From assembly GCF_017742245.1 (NCBI RefSeq), contig NZ_JAGHKO010000004.1, positions 1,380,444 through 1,444,443 of the forward strand: a stretch of DNA of 64,000 bases, in the 5' to 3' direction. Made by a program: the position numbers and the translations under genes. Under the pieces are notes generated by a model. That model was given only the letters and a program-made list of their open reading frames with translations. It searched no databases and was not told the DNA's origin. This stretch comes from Niastella soli. Its GTDB lineage: Bacteria > Bacteroidota > Bacteroidia > Chitinophagales > Chitinophagaceae. Shown here in pieces: positions 36,809 through 46,474 of the stretch. Numbering within the stretch: the first letter of the stretch is position 1; every line of letters starts with the position of its first letter.

Positions 36809-38236
36809 ATGTTAGAGCGGATGAACCATACTATGCACGAGGAAACAAGGCAAGGAGAAGCTATTGCTCCCTTTGTAAATGACCCGAATGCATATAATAA
36901 AAAATTCTATATCGAAAGCTACGGCTGTGCTATGAACTTTGCCGACAGTGAGGTCGTAGCCTCCATTCTGAATGAAAACGGGTTTGGCGCTACCCGTAAT
37001 TTCGAGGAAGCCGACCTGATCCTGATCAATACCTGTTCAATTCGTGAGAAGGCTGAGCAAACCGTACGCAAACGCCTTACCGAACTACGTAAGGTTAAAA
37101 AGATCAATTCCGGCGCTCTTATTGGCGTACTGGGTTGTATGGCCGAACGCCTGAAAGCGCAATTTCTGGAAGAGGAAAAGCTGGTTGATATGGTAGTAGG
37201 CCCCGATGCCTACCGCAGCCTGCCCGGTCTTATTACCGAAGCTGAAACCGGCCAGAAAGCCGTGAACGTGCTACTGAGCCGGGAAGAAACGTATGCCGAC
37301 ATCTCCCCCATTCGGCTCAACACCAATGGCGTGTCGGGTTTTGTAAGCATTATGCGGGGTTGTAATAATATGTGCTCGTTCTGCGTAGTACCCTTTACCC
37401 GGGGCCGTGAACGCAGCCGCGATCCCCACTCCATAGTTGGGGAGTGTACCGACCTGTTCAACAACGGTTATAGAGAAGTAACCTTGTTAGGTCAGAATGT
37501 AGACAGCTACTACTGGACACCAGAATCATCCACTACCGGGCAGCCAGTGACTTTCGCTAACCTGCTCGAAATGGTGGCGTTGATCGATCCCGCTTTACGT
37601 ATTCGTTTTTCTACTTCGCACCCAAAAGACATCACCGATGATGTATTGTTCACCATGGCGAAGTATGAGAATATTTGTAAATACATCCACCTGCCCGTAC
37701 AAAGCGGTTCTACCCGGGTATTGCAATTGATGAACAGAACGTATACCCGTGAATGGTATATGGCCAAGGTAGATCGCATTCTGGAAATAATGCCCGATTG
37801 TGGCATCAGCTCCGATATCATTGCCGGTTTTTGTACCGAAACGGAAGAAGACCACCAGGATACACTGAGCATTATGCGGCACAGTAAATACGACATGAGC
37901 TATATGTTCTTTTACAGCGAGCGCCCGGGCACCCTGGCCGCCCGCCGTTACAAAGACGATATACCCGAGGATGTAAAAAAACGACGGTTGGCTGAGATCG
38001 TGAAACTGCAAAATGCGCTGAGCCATGAAAGTAACCTGAAAGACCTGGGCAAAACTTTTAAAGTGCTCATTGAAGGAAACAGTAAACGCAGCGACCAGGA
38101 TTGGATGGGACGTACCAGCCAGAACAAAGTTTTAGTGTTTCCAAAAGAACAATACGATCTGAACAAAGGCAATTATGTAATGGTTAAAGTAACTGAGTGT
38201 ACAGTAGCAACATTGATTGGAAAAATTGAACCCTAA
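36809..38236 (+). CDS. miaB: tRNA-2-methylthio-N6-dimethylallyladenosine synthase
   Basis: 475 residues from the ATG at 36809. The N-terminal MTTase domain starts [17 protein letters not shown] with its [4Fe-4S] cysteines (also [11 protein letters not shown] and [10 protein letters not shown]). The radical-SAM cluster is [19 protein letters not shown] (CxxxCxxC). The C-terminal TRAM domain ends [18 protein letters not shown]. MiaB adds a methylthio group to i6A37 of tRNAs reading UNN codons. In Bacteroidota it often precedes the sigma-54-activator/lptE/secG group, as here. Confidence 0.97.
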   Translation: MLERMNHTMHEETRQGEAIAPFVNDPNAYNKKFYIESYGCAMNFADSEVVASILNENGFGATRNFEEADLILINTCSIREKAEQTVRKRLTELRKVKKINSGALIGVLGCMAERLKAQFLEEEKLVDMVVGPDAYRSLPGLITEAETGQKAVNVLLSREETYADISPIRLNTNGVSGFVSIMRGCNNMCSFCVVPFTRGRERSRDPHSIVGECTDLFNNGYREVTLLGQNVDSYYWTPESSTTGQPVTFANLLEMVALIDPALRIRFSTSHPKDITDDVLFTMAKYENICKYIHLPVQSGSTRVLQLMNRTYTREWYMAKVDRILEIMPDCGISSDIIAGFCTETEEDHQDTLSIMRHSKYDMSYMFFYSERPGTLAARRYKDDIPEDVKKRRLAEIVKLQNALSHESNLKDLGKTFKVLIEGNSKRSDQDWMGRTSQNKVLVFPKEQYDLNKGNYVMVKVTECTVATLIGKIEP

Positions 38237-38568
38237 AGAAAGGATCTATAAACAGGCAGGCATTCACCAAAAGAAAAAAGGAGATACAGCAGCATAGAAA
38301 AAGAATATTAAATAAATATAAACGTGCCGCTTTTTACATAAGCGCACCTCTTTCATACCAGTTGAAAGGTAATAGTTTCAACCATCGCCTGATTGTAACG
38401 AATTGAAACTATCAGTTTGGCAAAAGTGCCAAACCAGCCCTATACTACACAAGGGCATTTTAAACATAATACATACAGGGCCTGGCCCTGATTAAAATAA
38501 TCCGGATCGCCTTCATGCAAAATTATCGCTGATAACCGCTGAGGGTATCTGAAATAAATTAGTAGAAA
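38237..38568 (+). other. 332-base gap with three inverted repeats upstream of the sigma-54 activator
   Basis: No gene seen. Three dyads are visible: GTTGAAA-N8-TTTCAAC (38362-38383), GTTTGGCA-AAAG-TGCCAAAC (38415-38434, perfect 8-bp arms) and CAGGGCC-T-GGCCCTG (38476-38490). None is followed by a T-run, so they look like protein-binding sites or RNA structures rather than terminators. Confidence 0.55.
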
Positions 38569-39813
38569 GTGGATATTCAAAGTATCAAAAACAGGTTCAA
38601 CATTATCGGCAACTCGCCGGCATTGAGCTTTGCCTTGCAGGTTGCTGCACAGGTAAGCAATACCGACCTGACTGTGCTGATAACCGGAGAAAGCGGTGTA
38701 GGTAAAGAAGCATTTTCAGTGATCATTCATGCCTTATCGGCCCGTAAACACAACCCGTTCATTGCTGTAAACTGTGGCGCCATTCCCGAAGGCACCATCG
38801 ATTCGGAACTGTTCGGCCACGAAAAAGGCTCCTTCACCGGCGCTGTTGATGCACGTAAAGGGTATTTTGAAACAGTGAACGGAGGTACCATTTTTCTTGA
38901 TGAAATTGGTGAAATGCCGTTGGGTACGCAGGCCCGCCTGCTGCGGGTGCTGGAAACTGGTGAGTTCATTCGGGTTGGTTCTTCCAAAGTGCAAAAAACC
39001 GATGTGCGGGTAATTGCCGCCACCAATAAAGACCTGCTCACCTTTACCCAGAATGGCAAATTCAGAGAGGACCTTTATTACCGGTTAAGCACGGTGCCCA
39101 TCAGGGTGCCTTCCCTGCGCGACCGGCCTGAAGATATTCCCCTCCTTTTCAGACGATTCAGTGTTGACTTTGCAGAACGGTATAAGACAACGCCGGTGCA
39201 GCTGGATGATGAGGCCAAAGATGTGTTAATTAATTACCCCTGGCCCGGTAATGTGCGTGAATTAAAGAATATTGCAGAACAAATTTCCGTGCTGGCCTCC
39301 GATAAACTGGTATCATCCAATGAGTTAAAACGGTTCCTCCCCAACCGGGACATGAACCGGCTCCCTGTGCTGGCCCATGCAACTGGTAACCCCGTAGCCA
39401 ATGGGCACGAGTTTGCCAACGAACGCGAAATTTTGTACAAGCTCTTTTTCGATATGAAGAAGGACGTGACCGAGTTGAAGAAGATGTTTGTAGATATTCT
39501 GCAAAACCCGGGTACCAGCGTGCAAAACCAATCGGTATTAAACGAGTTGAAGTCAAAGGAACTGTTACCTGCGGCCTATGTGCAACCAGTAGTACAGGGC
39601 CCGGCCCAACCGGTAATGATCCATCATGACAACGACGATATTCATCATCATGAAGAAATAGATGAATCGTTGAACATTATGGACAAAGAAAAAGAACTGA
39701 TAGAAAAAGCCCTTAAAAAACATAAAGGCAAACGGAAAGATGCGGCCCTTGACCTGGGTATTAGTGAAAGGACCCTTTACCGTAAACTAAAAGAATATGA
39801 CATTAAAGAATGA
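38569..39813 (+). CDS. sigma-54-interacting AAA+ activator without sensor domain
   Basis: The product has 414 residues from a GTG start. The AAA+ domain begins almost at once: Walker A GESGVGKE (40-47), sigma-54 loop GSFTGA (87-92), Walker B GTIFLDEIGEM. A linker with several His/Asp residues (IHHDNDDIHHHEEIDES) precedes a Fis-type helix-turn-helix (RKDAALDLGISERTLYRKLK). No receiver, GAF or PAS domain is present, so activity must be set by expression or by a partner. It overlaps lptE by 17 bases and may control envelope genes. Confidence 0.92.
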   Translation: MDIQSIKNRFNIIGNSPALSFALQVAAQVSNTDLTVLITGESGVGKEAFSVIIHALSARKHNPFIAVNCGAIPEGTIDSELFGHEKGSFTGAVDARKGYFETVNGGTIFLDEIGEMPLGTQARLLRVLETGEFIRVGSSKVQKTDVRVIAATNKDLLTFTQNGKFREDLYYRLSTVPIRVPSLRDRPEDIPLLFRRFSVDFAERYKTTPVQLDDEAKDVLINYPWPGNVRELKNIAEQISVLASDKLVSSNELKRFLPNRDMNRLPVLAHATGNPVANGHEFANEREILYKLFFDMKKDVTELKKMFVDILQNPGTSVQNQSVLNELKSKELLPAAYVQPVVQGPAQPVMIHHDNDDIHHHEEIDESLNIMDKEKELIEKALKKHKGKRKDAALDLGISERTLYRKLKEYDIKE

Positions 39814-40387
39814 TAACGCCAAAAGGCAATGGGCAATAGGCAATGGGCAAAAATCCATTGTAAAATTGCTTATTGCCTGTTGCCTATTGCCTATTGCCCT
39901 TTTATTTGCAGGCTGTTACAGCTTTAAGGATATAGGCTCCATTCCCCCTGAAGTAAAAACCTTCAAGGTAAATTACATTGAGAACAGGGCCCGGTATGTA
40001 AATCCGCAGTTAAGTCCGCAATTAACTGATAAATTACGCCAGAAGATCGTTAGCCAAACCAGGTTAAACGGTGTACCAGCCGATGATGTGGCCCATTACG
40101 AAATCAATGGTACGGTAACCGGGTATAATGTTACTACATCTGGTATTTCTGGCGGTACCGGCGGAACCTCAAATACGCAGCAGGCATCTATACAACGCCT
40201 TACAGTAACTGTGCACGTAGTTTTTAAAAACACGCTGGACGCCACAAAGAATTTTGAAGCCGATGTTTCCCGTAACTTCGACTATGGGGCCAGCCTGTCG
40301 TTAACGCAGGCCGAAGCCCAATTAAATGAGACCATCATTAAAAACATGGTGGATGAAATTTTCAATCGTATTTTTTCAAACTGGTAA
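39797..40387 (+). CDS. lptE: LptE-family LPS-assembly lipoprotein
   Basis: Its 196 residues start within the end of the previous gene (17-base overlap). Lipoprotein signal: hydrophobic LLIACCLLPIALLFAGC with lipobox Cys40. The mature part SIPPEVKTFKVNYIENRARY and QLTDKLRQKIVSQTRLNGV is the conserved Bacteroidota LptE core; LptE plugs LptD in the outer membrane. Unusually, residues ~9-19 and 24-36 are encoded by two arms of a heptamer array (GGCAATG / ATTGCCT) of the extragenic type. The gene therefore carries a repeat-derived signal peptide and a hairpin near its 5' end. Confidence 0.88.
   Translation: MTLKNDNAKRQWAIGNGQKSIVKLLIACCLLPIALLFAGCYSFKDIGSIPPEVKTFKVNYIENRARYVNPQLSPQLTDKLRQKIVSQTRLNGVPADDVAHYEINGTVTGYNVTTSGISGGTGGTSNTQQASIQRLTVTVHVVFKNTLDATKNFEADVSRNFDYGASLSLTQAEAQLNETIIKNMVDEIFNRIFSNW
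39821..39904 (+). repeat. inverted heptamer array inside lptE
   Basis: Left arm 39821-39850 is built of GGCAATG/GGCAATA heptamers, right arm 39867-39904 of ATTGCCT heptamers; they are imperfect reverse complements around a 16-base loop. The same GGCAATA words occur intergenically at 42161-42177. Confidence 0.9.
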
Positions 40388-40396
40388 GCTGGTTAC

Positions 40397-41770
40397 ATGC
40401 AATATCACATTCAAACACTGGTCAAACACCTTTTCGACAAAGACTCTTTTGAACAGGTGACTGAGCAGGAACTGAAACAGTTCACTGTCGACTATCCCTA
40501 TGCTGCCGTAGGGCAATTCCTTTATGCCAAAAAGCTGAAGGAAATAGGTTCCTACAATCATAATGAACAGGGCGAGCAAGCTTCCCTTTATTTTCATAAT
40601 GCATTATGGTTGCGTTGGCAATTGGACCAGAAGGAAGAAATGCCTGCCCTTCCGGTACACGCCGAAGAAGCAGCTCAGCAACCAGGGTTCAGAATTGTGG
40701 TACAAATGCCAAAAACAGGGGAACTACCAGAAATACCAGTGGAACAAGCACCTGTATTCCCAGCTGCCGCTGATGTGCCTGCAGAACCAGCCCTTGCCAG
40801 TGCAGGACCTACTTTAGATAAAGAGGAGAAAACCCTGCAGGTGAATGAGAACGGCTCCCTGATTGAAAAGGAAGCTGCTATTACCCAGGGTGCGCCTGAA
40901 GAAACTGCTTCCGCCGTAGCTATTGCAGAAAACAGCCAACTGGCGGAAGAGATCGTAACCACCTCAGAAATTGCCCCCAACGCGGTAAGTATTACTGAAG
41001 AAGTTATGATGCCCCCTACTACTGTTTCCCAGGAGATTGATAAAGAAGCGGATGAGATTGTGCCTGCAGTAGAGGTCACCAATGCAGAGTTAGAAACCGA
41101 GACAAAAGAAGATGATATTGTACCGGCCGTTGATGTTACAAAAATAGAAATGGAAGTTACGGCCGTGGCAGATGACATTGTTCCGGCAATTGAAGTAGCA
41201 CCAGAAGAGCTGGCCGCTATAGCACCAGTGGCAGCCATTACCACTGCCCCGCCTGAAATTGCCATTGAAGAACAATTAGTTGAAGAGAATAATGAAATAA
41301 TTCCTGCAGCTGAACCTGTAGCCATTACGGCGCAGGCCCCTACCCAACCAGCTGGCTTTACCACTGCCACTTCGGAAGGGAAAATGTCGGTTGACCCCGA
41401 TGAACCGGTCTTTGAATCGTACCATACCATCGACTATTTTGCGTCTCAGGGCATAAAACTATTGCAGGAAGAACTGAAAGATAAGCTTGGTAAACAATTA
41501 AAAAGCTTTACCGAATGGTTGCGGAGCATGAAACGGGTTGGCCCTATTGAGTCCAACACTTCGTTGGACGATATAGCCAACCAAAGTATCCAACGCATTG
41601 CCGAGCATTCCAATGAAGAAAAAGAGGTGTTGACCGAGGCCATGGCCGAGGTATGGGCCAAACAGGGAAATCCTGACAAGGCAATACGGGTTTATGAGAA
41701 ATTAAGTTTGCTTAATCCCGCCAAAAGCCCTTATTTTGCGAGTCGAATTGAACAATTAAAAGCACAGTGA
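40397..41770 (+). CDS. hypothetical protein with acidic repeat linker and C-terminal TPR-like motif
   Basis: A protein of 457 residues. The conserved N-terminal part (about 1-85, TVDYPYAAVGQFLYAKKLKE) and the C-terminal part (about 345-457, AEVWAKQGNPDKAIRVYEKL, a TPR-like hairpin) flank a long Ala/Glu/Pro/Val-rich linker. Within the linker a unit of about 21 residues built on DDIVPAVDVT is repeated three times (about 217-280). No signal peptide. It lies between lptE and secG, a position typical for this Bacteroidota protein, whose function is unknown to me. Confidence 0.7.
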   Translation: MQYHIQTLVKHLFDKDSFEQVTEQELKQFTVDYPYAAVGQFLYAKKLKEIGSYNHNEQGEQASLYFHNALWLRWQLDQKEEMPALPVHAEEAAQQPGFRIVVQMPKTGELPEIPVEQAPVFPAAADVPAEPALASAGPTLDKEEKTLQVNENGSLIEKEAAITQGAPEETASAVAIAENSQLAEEIVTTSEIAPNAVSITEEVMMPPTTVSQEIDKEADEIVPAVEVTNAELETETKEDDIVPAVDVTKIEMEVTAVADDIVPAIEVAPEELAAIAPVAAITTAPPEIAIEEQLVEENNEIIPAAEPVAITAQAPTQPAGFTTATSEGKMSVDPDEPVFESYHTIDYFASQGIKLLQEELKDKLGKQLKSFTEWLRSMKRVGPIESNTSLDDIANQSIQRIAEHSNEEKEVLTEAMAEVWAKQGNPDKAIRVYEKLSLLNPAKSPYFASRIEQLKAQ

Positions 41771-41771
41771 C

Positions 41772-42101
41772 ATGACCATTTTGTTTCTGGTACTCATAAT
41801 TATAGCTAGTGTGGCAATCGGATTGTTTATCCTGATCCAAAACCCTAAAGGCGGTGGCCTGGCTGGCAGCATTGCCGGTTTCAATACCCAATTTATGGGC
41901 GTAAAACAAACAACCGATGTACTGGAAAAAGGCACCTGGGTTATGGCGATTGCAATTGCCCTGTTGTGTTTGTTCTCGGCATTTTTTATCCCCGAGGGTA
42001 AAGTAAGCAGCCGTGAACCAGTAAATGCCCGTCCGTCATCAGGAGTTCCTGCTCCTAATAGCGGCTCACCTTTACAAAATACACCCGCTCCGGCGAAATA
42101 A
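41772..42101 (+). CDS. secG: preprotein translocase subunit SecG
   Basis: 109 residues with two membrane helices (about 3-23 and 55-75). The connecting loop has the SecG signature LIQNPKGGGLAGSIAGF. The C-terminal tail is Pro/Ser-rich. SecG assists SecYE in protein export. The start codon follows the previous stop by one base, so translation is coupled. Confidence 0.93.
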   Translation: MTILFLVLIIIASVAIGLFILIQNPKGGGLAGSIAGFNTQFMGVKQTTDVLEKGTWVMAIAIALLCLFSAFFIPEGKVSSREPVNARPSSGVPAPNSGSPLQNTPAPAK

Positions 42102-42121
42102 TATATTGTAAAAAATAGCTG

Positions 42122-42156
42122 AACCCTGTCATTTAATGGGCAGGGTTTTTTTATTT
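42122..42156 (+). terminator. intrinsic terminator after secG
   Basis: AACCCTG (42122-42128) pairs with CAGGGTT (42141-42147), followed by seven T. Confidence 0.82.
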
Positions 42157-42160
42157 TCTA

Positions 42161-42360
42161 TAGGCAATAGGCAATAGTAAGCAGCCGTTTTTGTGAGCGG
42201 TGAATGGTGAGTATGCTCGCTATTAGTCGGAAAGCCTGAATTTTCGGGTGCCCACTGACCATTCACCATTGACCACTGAGTGGTGAGCAAGCTCGCTATT
42301 AGCTGGAAAGCCTGAAATTTCGGGTTCCCACTGACCATTCACCACTGACCACTGACTATT
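42161..42360 (+). repeat. mosaic extragenic repeat with a 74-bp tandem duplication
   Basis: It fills the 331-base gap between secG and mltG. GGCAATA heptamers (42161-42177) are followed by two 74-bp units, 42206-42279 and 42282-42355, that differ at only a few positions. Each runs from GGTGAG through GCTCGCTATTAG and AAAGCCTGAA to CCCACTGACCATTCACCA. GGTGAATGGT at the left is the reverse complement of ACCATTCACC, so hairpins form. Confidence 0.85.
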
Positions 42361-42432
42361 AGCATAGTTCTTGCACACCCAGAATGGATAAAGAACAATA
42401 GCAATGGATGATAAAAAAATAATCTATATCCC

Positions 42433-43485
42433 ATGTTCAGAAAACTGGTAACAAGCGTTCTGATTGTTGTAGTACTGGCAGGCGCTTTTGCCGGCTGGCA
42501 ATTTTTCACAGCCAATACCGCATTTCCCCAAAAATCGAAATACCTCTATATACATACGGGCCATGTAACCTGGCCTGAAGTGTTGCAATCATTTCGCGAC
42601 AGCAACCTGGTAAAAAGCCCCAGTATGCTTGATCTGTTAGCCAACCGGCTTGATGTACCGGAAAAGCTGAAAGCAGGCCGCTATGAAATAAAGAACGGCA
42701 TGAGCCTGATGGACATTACCCGTCTTCTCCGCAATGGCACCCAGGCCCCCGTAAAACTCATTATTACCAAGCTACGCACCAAAGAAAACCTGGCAGGTTT
42801 CCTGGGCCGTAAAATGGAAATAGACTCCATGGATGTTGTCAATTATTACACGAACGTTGACACCATGCAACAGTATGGGTTCGATACCAATACGGTCATT
42901 GCCATGATCTATCCCAATACCTACACCTATTTTTGGAACGCGCCCCTGCATACCATCTTCGATAAGTTTTATACCGAATATAAAAATGTATGGACCGAAG
43001 AACGCCGCCGGCAGGCACGTAACCAGGGCCTTACCCCTGTTCAGGCATATACGCTGGCCTCTATTGTAGAAGAAGAGTCAACCATAAAAACCGATAAGGA
43101 TACAATTGCCAGTATTTACCTGAACCGGTTTAAGAAAGGGATGCGTTTGCAGGCCGATCCTACCATTAAGTTTGCCATGAAAGATTTTACCCTGAGACGT
43201 ATTCATACTAAATACCTCAGCGTTGAATCGCCTTACAATACTTATATGAATGCGGGTTTGCCACCCGGGCCTATTTGCACCCCATCACTGGCAACACTCG
43301 ATGCAGTTTTACATTCGCCACAAACGAATTATCTTTATTTTGTAGCCAAAAGTGATTTCTCAGGACGTCACGTATTTACAGAGACCTTTGATCAGCACGT
43401 AAAAGTGGCTAATGAGTTTCGTACAGCATTAACTATAGAACAACAGAAAAGAGCAGCAAAAGACAGTACAGTAAAGCCAAAATGA
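42433..43485 (+). CDS. mltG: endolytic murein transglycosylase MltG
   Basis: The product has 350 residues with one N-terminal membrane helix (about 7-25), a LysM-like part (about 35-110) and the YceG/MltG catalytic domain. Its key glutamate is in TLASIVEEESTIKTD, and LQADPTIKFAM, PYNTYMNAGLPPGPICTPSL and YFVAKSDFSGRHVFTETFDQ are conserved family blocks. MltG cuts nascent peptidoglycan and sets strand length. The stop overlaps the next start (ATGA). Confidence 0.95.
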   Translation: MFRKLVTSVLIVVVLAGAFAGWQFFTANTAFPQKSKYLYIHTGHVTWPEVLQSFRDSNLVKSPSMLDLLANRLDVPEKLKAGRYEIKNGMSLMDITRLLRNGTQAPVKLIITKLRTKENLAGFLGRKMEIDSMDVVNYYTNVDTMQQYGFDTNTVIAMIYPNTYTYFWNAPLHTIFDKFYTEYKNVWTEERRRQARNQGLTPVQAYTLASIVEEESTIKTDKDTIASIYLNRFKKGMRLQADPTIKFAMKDFTLRRIHTKYLSVESPYNTYMNAGLPPGPICTPSLATLDAVLHSPQTNYLYFVAKSDFSGRHVFTETFDQHVKVANEFRTALTIEQQKRAAKDSTVKPK

Positions 43486-44459
43486 ACGTGGAACGCATCA
43501 TATTAAACTCACCCCCTATTCGCTTTTTTGCTGAAAAAAGTAAAAAGGTAATATTACCCGGATTTGACGGAGTACCGCTGTTCGATGTAATAAAATTTTT
43601 TAAAGAACAGATCCGCCGGGTGGGTTTAACAGAAAGGGCATCGGCCGTTTCCTACAACTTTATCATGTCCATTCCGCCCTCCTGCCTGTTCTTATTTACG
43701 CTGATACCACAACTGCCTTTTATTCGCAAGGGTCAAATAAAACGGCAACTGCATTCTATTATCCGTGATATTATACCGGCAGATACCTATAACAAAGGCA
43801 TCATCACTTTTGTAGACAGCTTCTTTAAAGAGGACCATATAGCGCTGTTATCATTCGGTTTCCTGTTGTTGATCTTTTTTGCATCCAATGGGATGATGGG
43901 TCTGATGCGTTCTTTCAACAAGAACTATATTGGGTTTGAAAAACGCACGGGATTGAATACCCGCATGGTGGCCATCAAGCTCACCGTGATCATTATGGGG
44001 CTCATATTGGCGTGCCTGCTGCTATTGATTGCGCAAAATGCAGTCTTGAAACTGATAGGTATTAAAAGCACTTTTGTACTTCAGGTTATTAGTATAGCAA
44101 GGTGGCTGTTTATAGTTGCCCTGATATTTTATGCCATTGCATTTATTTATAAATATGCCCCGGCCATACAAAAACGCTGGAAGCTTTTATCACCAGGGGC
44201 CATACTGGCCACCTTTTTAAGCATTCTCACCACCCTGGGTTTTTCCATTTTTGTAAACAACTTCGGCAAATACAATGCCCTGTATGGGTCAATCGGTACC
44301 ATCATAGTATTGATGATCATCATTTATATAAATTCGCTCGTATTGCTCATTGGGTATGAATTAAATGTAAGTATCCACTCTATTAAGGCCATGGCCGATG
44401 AACGGCAAAAACAGCAACAAAATATAAATGAGGACCTCATTTTTCGCGATCGCGTATAA
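43482..44459 (+). CDS. YihY/virulence factor BrkB family membrane protein
   Basis: The 325 residues contain six predicted membrane helices between about 60 and 300. Family blocks: TERASAVSYNFIMSIPPSCL, LLIFFASNGMMGLMRSFNKNY and, near the end, NALYGSIGTIIVLMIIIYIN followed by LVLLIGYELN. Members are inner-membrane proteins of unsettled function, once annotated RNase BN. The 4-base overlap with mltG shows coupled translation. Confidence 0.92.
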   Translation: MNVERIILNSPPIRFFAEKSKKVILPGFDGVPLFDVIKFFKEQIRRVGLTERASAVSYNFIMSIPPSCLFLFTLIPQLPFIRKGQIKRQLHSIIRDIIPADTYNKGIITFVDSFFKEDHIALLSFGFLLLIFFASNGMMGLMRSFNKNYIGFEKRTGLNTRMVAIKLTVIIMGLILACLLLLIAQNAVLKLIGIKSTFVLQVISIARWLFIVALIFYAIAFIYKYAPAIQKRWKLLSPGAILATFLSILTTLGFSIFVNNFGKYNALYGSIGTIIVLMIIIYINSLVLLIGYELNVSIHSIKAMADERQKQQQNINEDLIFRDRV

Positions 44460-44686
44460 CAATAGTTAATGGATCACATTATAATTATTCTCCATTTTAA
44501 GAAAATTTTAAAGTTGTACAGCAGATTTAACTAGGTAAAACCAGCATTTTTTAGTAAACTTTGCATAGCTGTTTGTCATAGAATCTGCTACAATGAAAGC
44601 TCCGCAATAAAATTTTCATGACTAGCTACAGTACCATGAAAATCTTATTAGGCAATTCCCCCGCCCTGTTATAACACCATAAATAA

Positions 44687-45298
44687 ATGTCAATGAAAAA
44701 AACTATTTACGGCTTATTGCTGTTGCCTGCAATGGTTTTGTTTGCATTTACTATGAAAGACCCATTGCCATTGGGTTCAGGCATTCCGAAATCAGTCAAT
44801 AAGTTAAAAGACATTTCCGGTAAAGAGGTGACATTAAAAAACGCCATGAAGGAGAACGGCTTGCTGGTAATGTTTAGTTGTAACACCTGCCCTGTGGTTA
44901 TCAATAATCAGGCCCGTACCAAGGAAATCTGTATATATGCGACTAGCAAAAACATTGGTGTGGTTTTGTTGAATTCTAATGAAGCTAACCGAAAAAGTTC
45001 TGAATCATTGACCGCCATGCAGGAATATGCGAAAGGGCAGGATTACAGCTGGTATTATGCCGAAGATAAGAACAATGAGCTGGCCGATGCATTTGGAGCC
45101 TCCCGTACACCAGAATGTTTTCTTTTCGATAAAGAAGGAAAACTAGTATATCATGGCGCTATTGACGACAGTCCATCAGATGCCGCCAGTATAAACCGCC
45201 ATCACTTAAAAGAAGCGATGATTGAGGTGCTGTCCGGGAAGGAAGTATCGGTAAAACAATCGAGATCGGTTGGTTGTAGTATTAAGAGAATCTCTTAA
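44687..45298 (+). CDS. secreted thioredoxin-like (redoxin) protein
   Basis: A 203-residue protein (201 if the ATG at 44693 is used). A signal peptide covers about residues 1-22. The thioredoxin fold has an active-site CNTC in LVMFSCNTCPVVINNQ and the later RTPECFLFDKEGKLVYHGAI with the cis-Pro. This matches the AhpC/TSA-like redoxins in which the second Cys of CxxC and a resolving Cys differ from classic thioredoxin. It probably works in the periplasm. It is monocistronic; its likely redox partner is unknown. Confidence 0.85.
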   Translation: MSMKKTIYGLLLLPAMVLFAFTMKDPLPLGSGIPKSVNKLKDISGKEVTLKNAMKENGLLVMFSCNTCPVVINNQARTKEICIYATSKNIGVVLLNSNEANRKSSESLTAMQEYAKGQDYSWYYAEDKNNELADAFGASRTPECFLFDKEGKLVYHGAIDDSPSDAASINRHHLKEAMIEVLSGKEVSVKQSRSVGCSIKRIS

Positions 45299-45822
45299 CA
45301 CCAATAAGTCCCGTTTTTAAAATCTGTACAATCCCCTGTCCCGGCCGAGCCGGGATGGGGGATTCACATTTTGGTCAGTGGTGAGTTGTGAAACGGCAAT
45401 CGTGAATCGCCGACAAGTCGGGGCTGGCTGGCAATCGGTTCTTGAAATTGGTGCCTCACTTAATCGTGAAACGGGAAACGAGAAATTAAATCAGGGCATC
45501 TCACTACGTTCGATGTAAAAGCATCTTCGCTGTGCTCAGGTATGTTTTCACGATTATTGAAACTAATAACGGCGTTGCGCCGCCTGAAATCCTCTACCTT
45601 CTGCCTCGCCCGCCGAAGCTTTAGCTAGGAGGGTCGTCTGCCCTTCAGTCAATGTTGTACATTTTACATAAACATCTCTCTTGTTGACATTACTCCCCAC
45701 AACAACCTATATACTTCATTATATTGCCATTACACAAGTGAACCCGGACAAGGCATAAAAAATGCTGCATATACCTTAACCTCTACTCCCGCTACTTATA
45801 AAAAACACAAAAAAAAGTACAG
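45299..45822 (+). repeat. 524-base gap with mosaic extragenic repeat, copy 5
   Basis: A GC-rich hairpin at 45331-45361 (TGTCCCGGC/GCCGGGA) without a T-run is followed by GTGAG and GTGAAACGGCAA words (45373-45410), further GTGAAAC words (45465-45485), the core GAAACTAATAACGGCGTTGC (45559-45578) and TTCTGCC (45599-45605). The last 160 bases look like ordinary promoter-region sequence. No gene seen. Confidence 0.65.
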
Positions 45823-46446
45823 ATGAAAAAATCAATTGTTTATTCATTTACAGTATGCGCTATGGTCTCTCTATTTGCCTGTCAGGGTCCGTCATCTAAT
45901 AACGGTACCAAAACCGATTCAACGGGCATTAATGAGGCGCCACCTAATAACTCAGATGTTAATCGTGATGTGAACAATATGCCGGATTCATCAAAAATGG
46001 CGCAGACTACCGTTGATGATAAAACCCACACTTTTATGAATGATGCAGCCGTTGGTGGCATGACCGAAGTTGCAGTGAGTAAACTGGCAAATGACCGCGC
46101 CTTTAATCCACGGGTAAAGCATTTCGCAGAAATGATGGTACACGATCACGGCGCTACCAATGATGAATTGAAATCAATTGCCCGTGGTAAGAACGTAAAC
46201 CTGCCCGCTGAATTGGGTGGCAAAAATGAAGATCATGTAAAAGACCTTAGCAGCAAGCAAGGTGCTGACTTCGATAAAGCTTACATGAAAATGATGGTAA
46301 GCGACCATAAAGATGTGATAGATGCATTTGAGAAAGTAGCAAAGGATGGAACAGATCCTGATATAAAAACATTTGCATCGCAAAAACTCCCAACACTTAG
46401 AATGCACCTCGATTCAGCACAAGCAATCTATAAAATGTTGAAATAG
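45823..46446 (+). CDS. DUF4142 lipoprotein
   Basis: 207 residues with lipobox Cys20 (AMVSLFACQG). A Ser/Asn/Asp-rich linker is followed by a DUF4142 domain (about 70-205): FMNDAAVGGMTEVAVSKLAN, HFAEMMVHDHGATNDELKSI, then YMKMMVSDHKDVIDAFEKV. DUF4142 is a ferritin-like four-helix bundle family seen in many periplasmic or lipoproteins. Whether it binds metal here is uncertain, though the DH/HxH positions are kept. Confidence 0.9.
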   Translation: MKKSIVYSFTVCAMVSLFACQGPSSNNGTKTDSTGINEAPPNNSDVNRDVNNMPDSSKMAQTTVDDKTHTFMNDAAVGGMTEVAVSKLANDRAFNPRVKHFAEMMVHDHGATNDELKSIARGKNVNLPAELGGKNEDHVKDLSSKQGADFDKAYMKMMVSDHKDVIDAFEKVAKDGTDPDIKTFASQKLPTLRMHLDSAQAIYKMLK

Positions 46447-46474
46447 TTATCCGGAATTGAGTGCTGGAGAAAAA

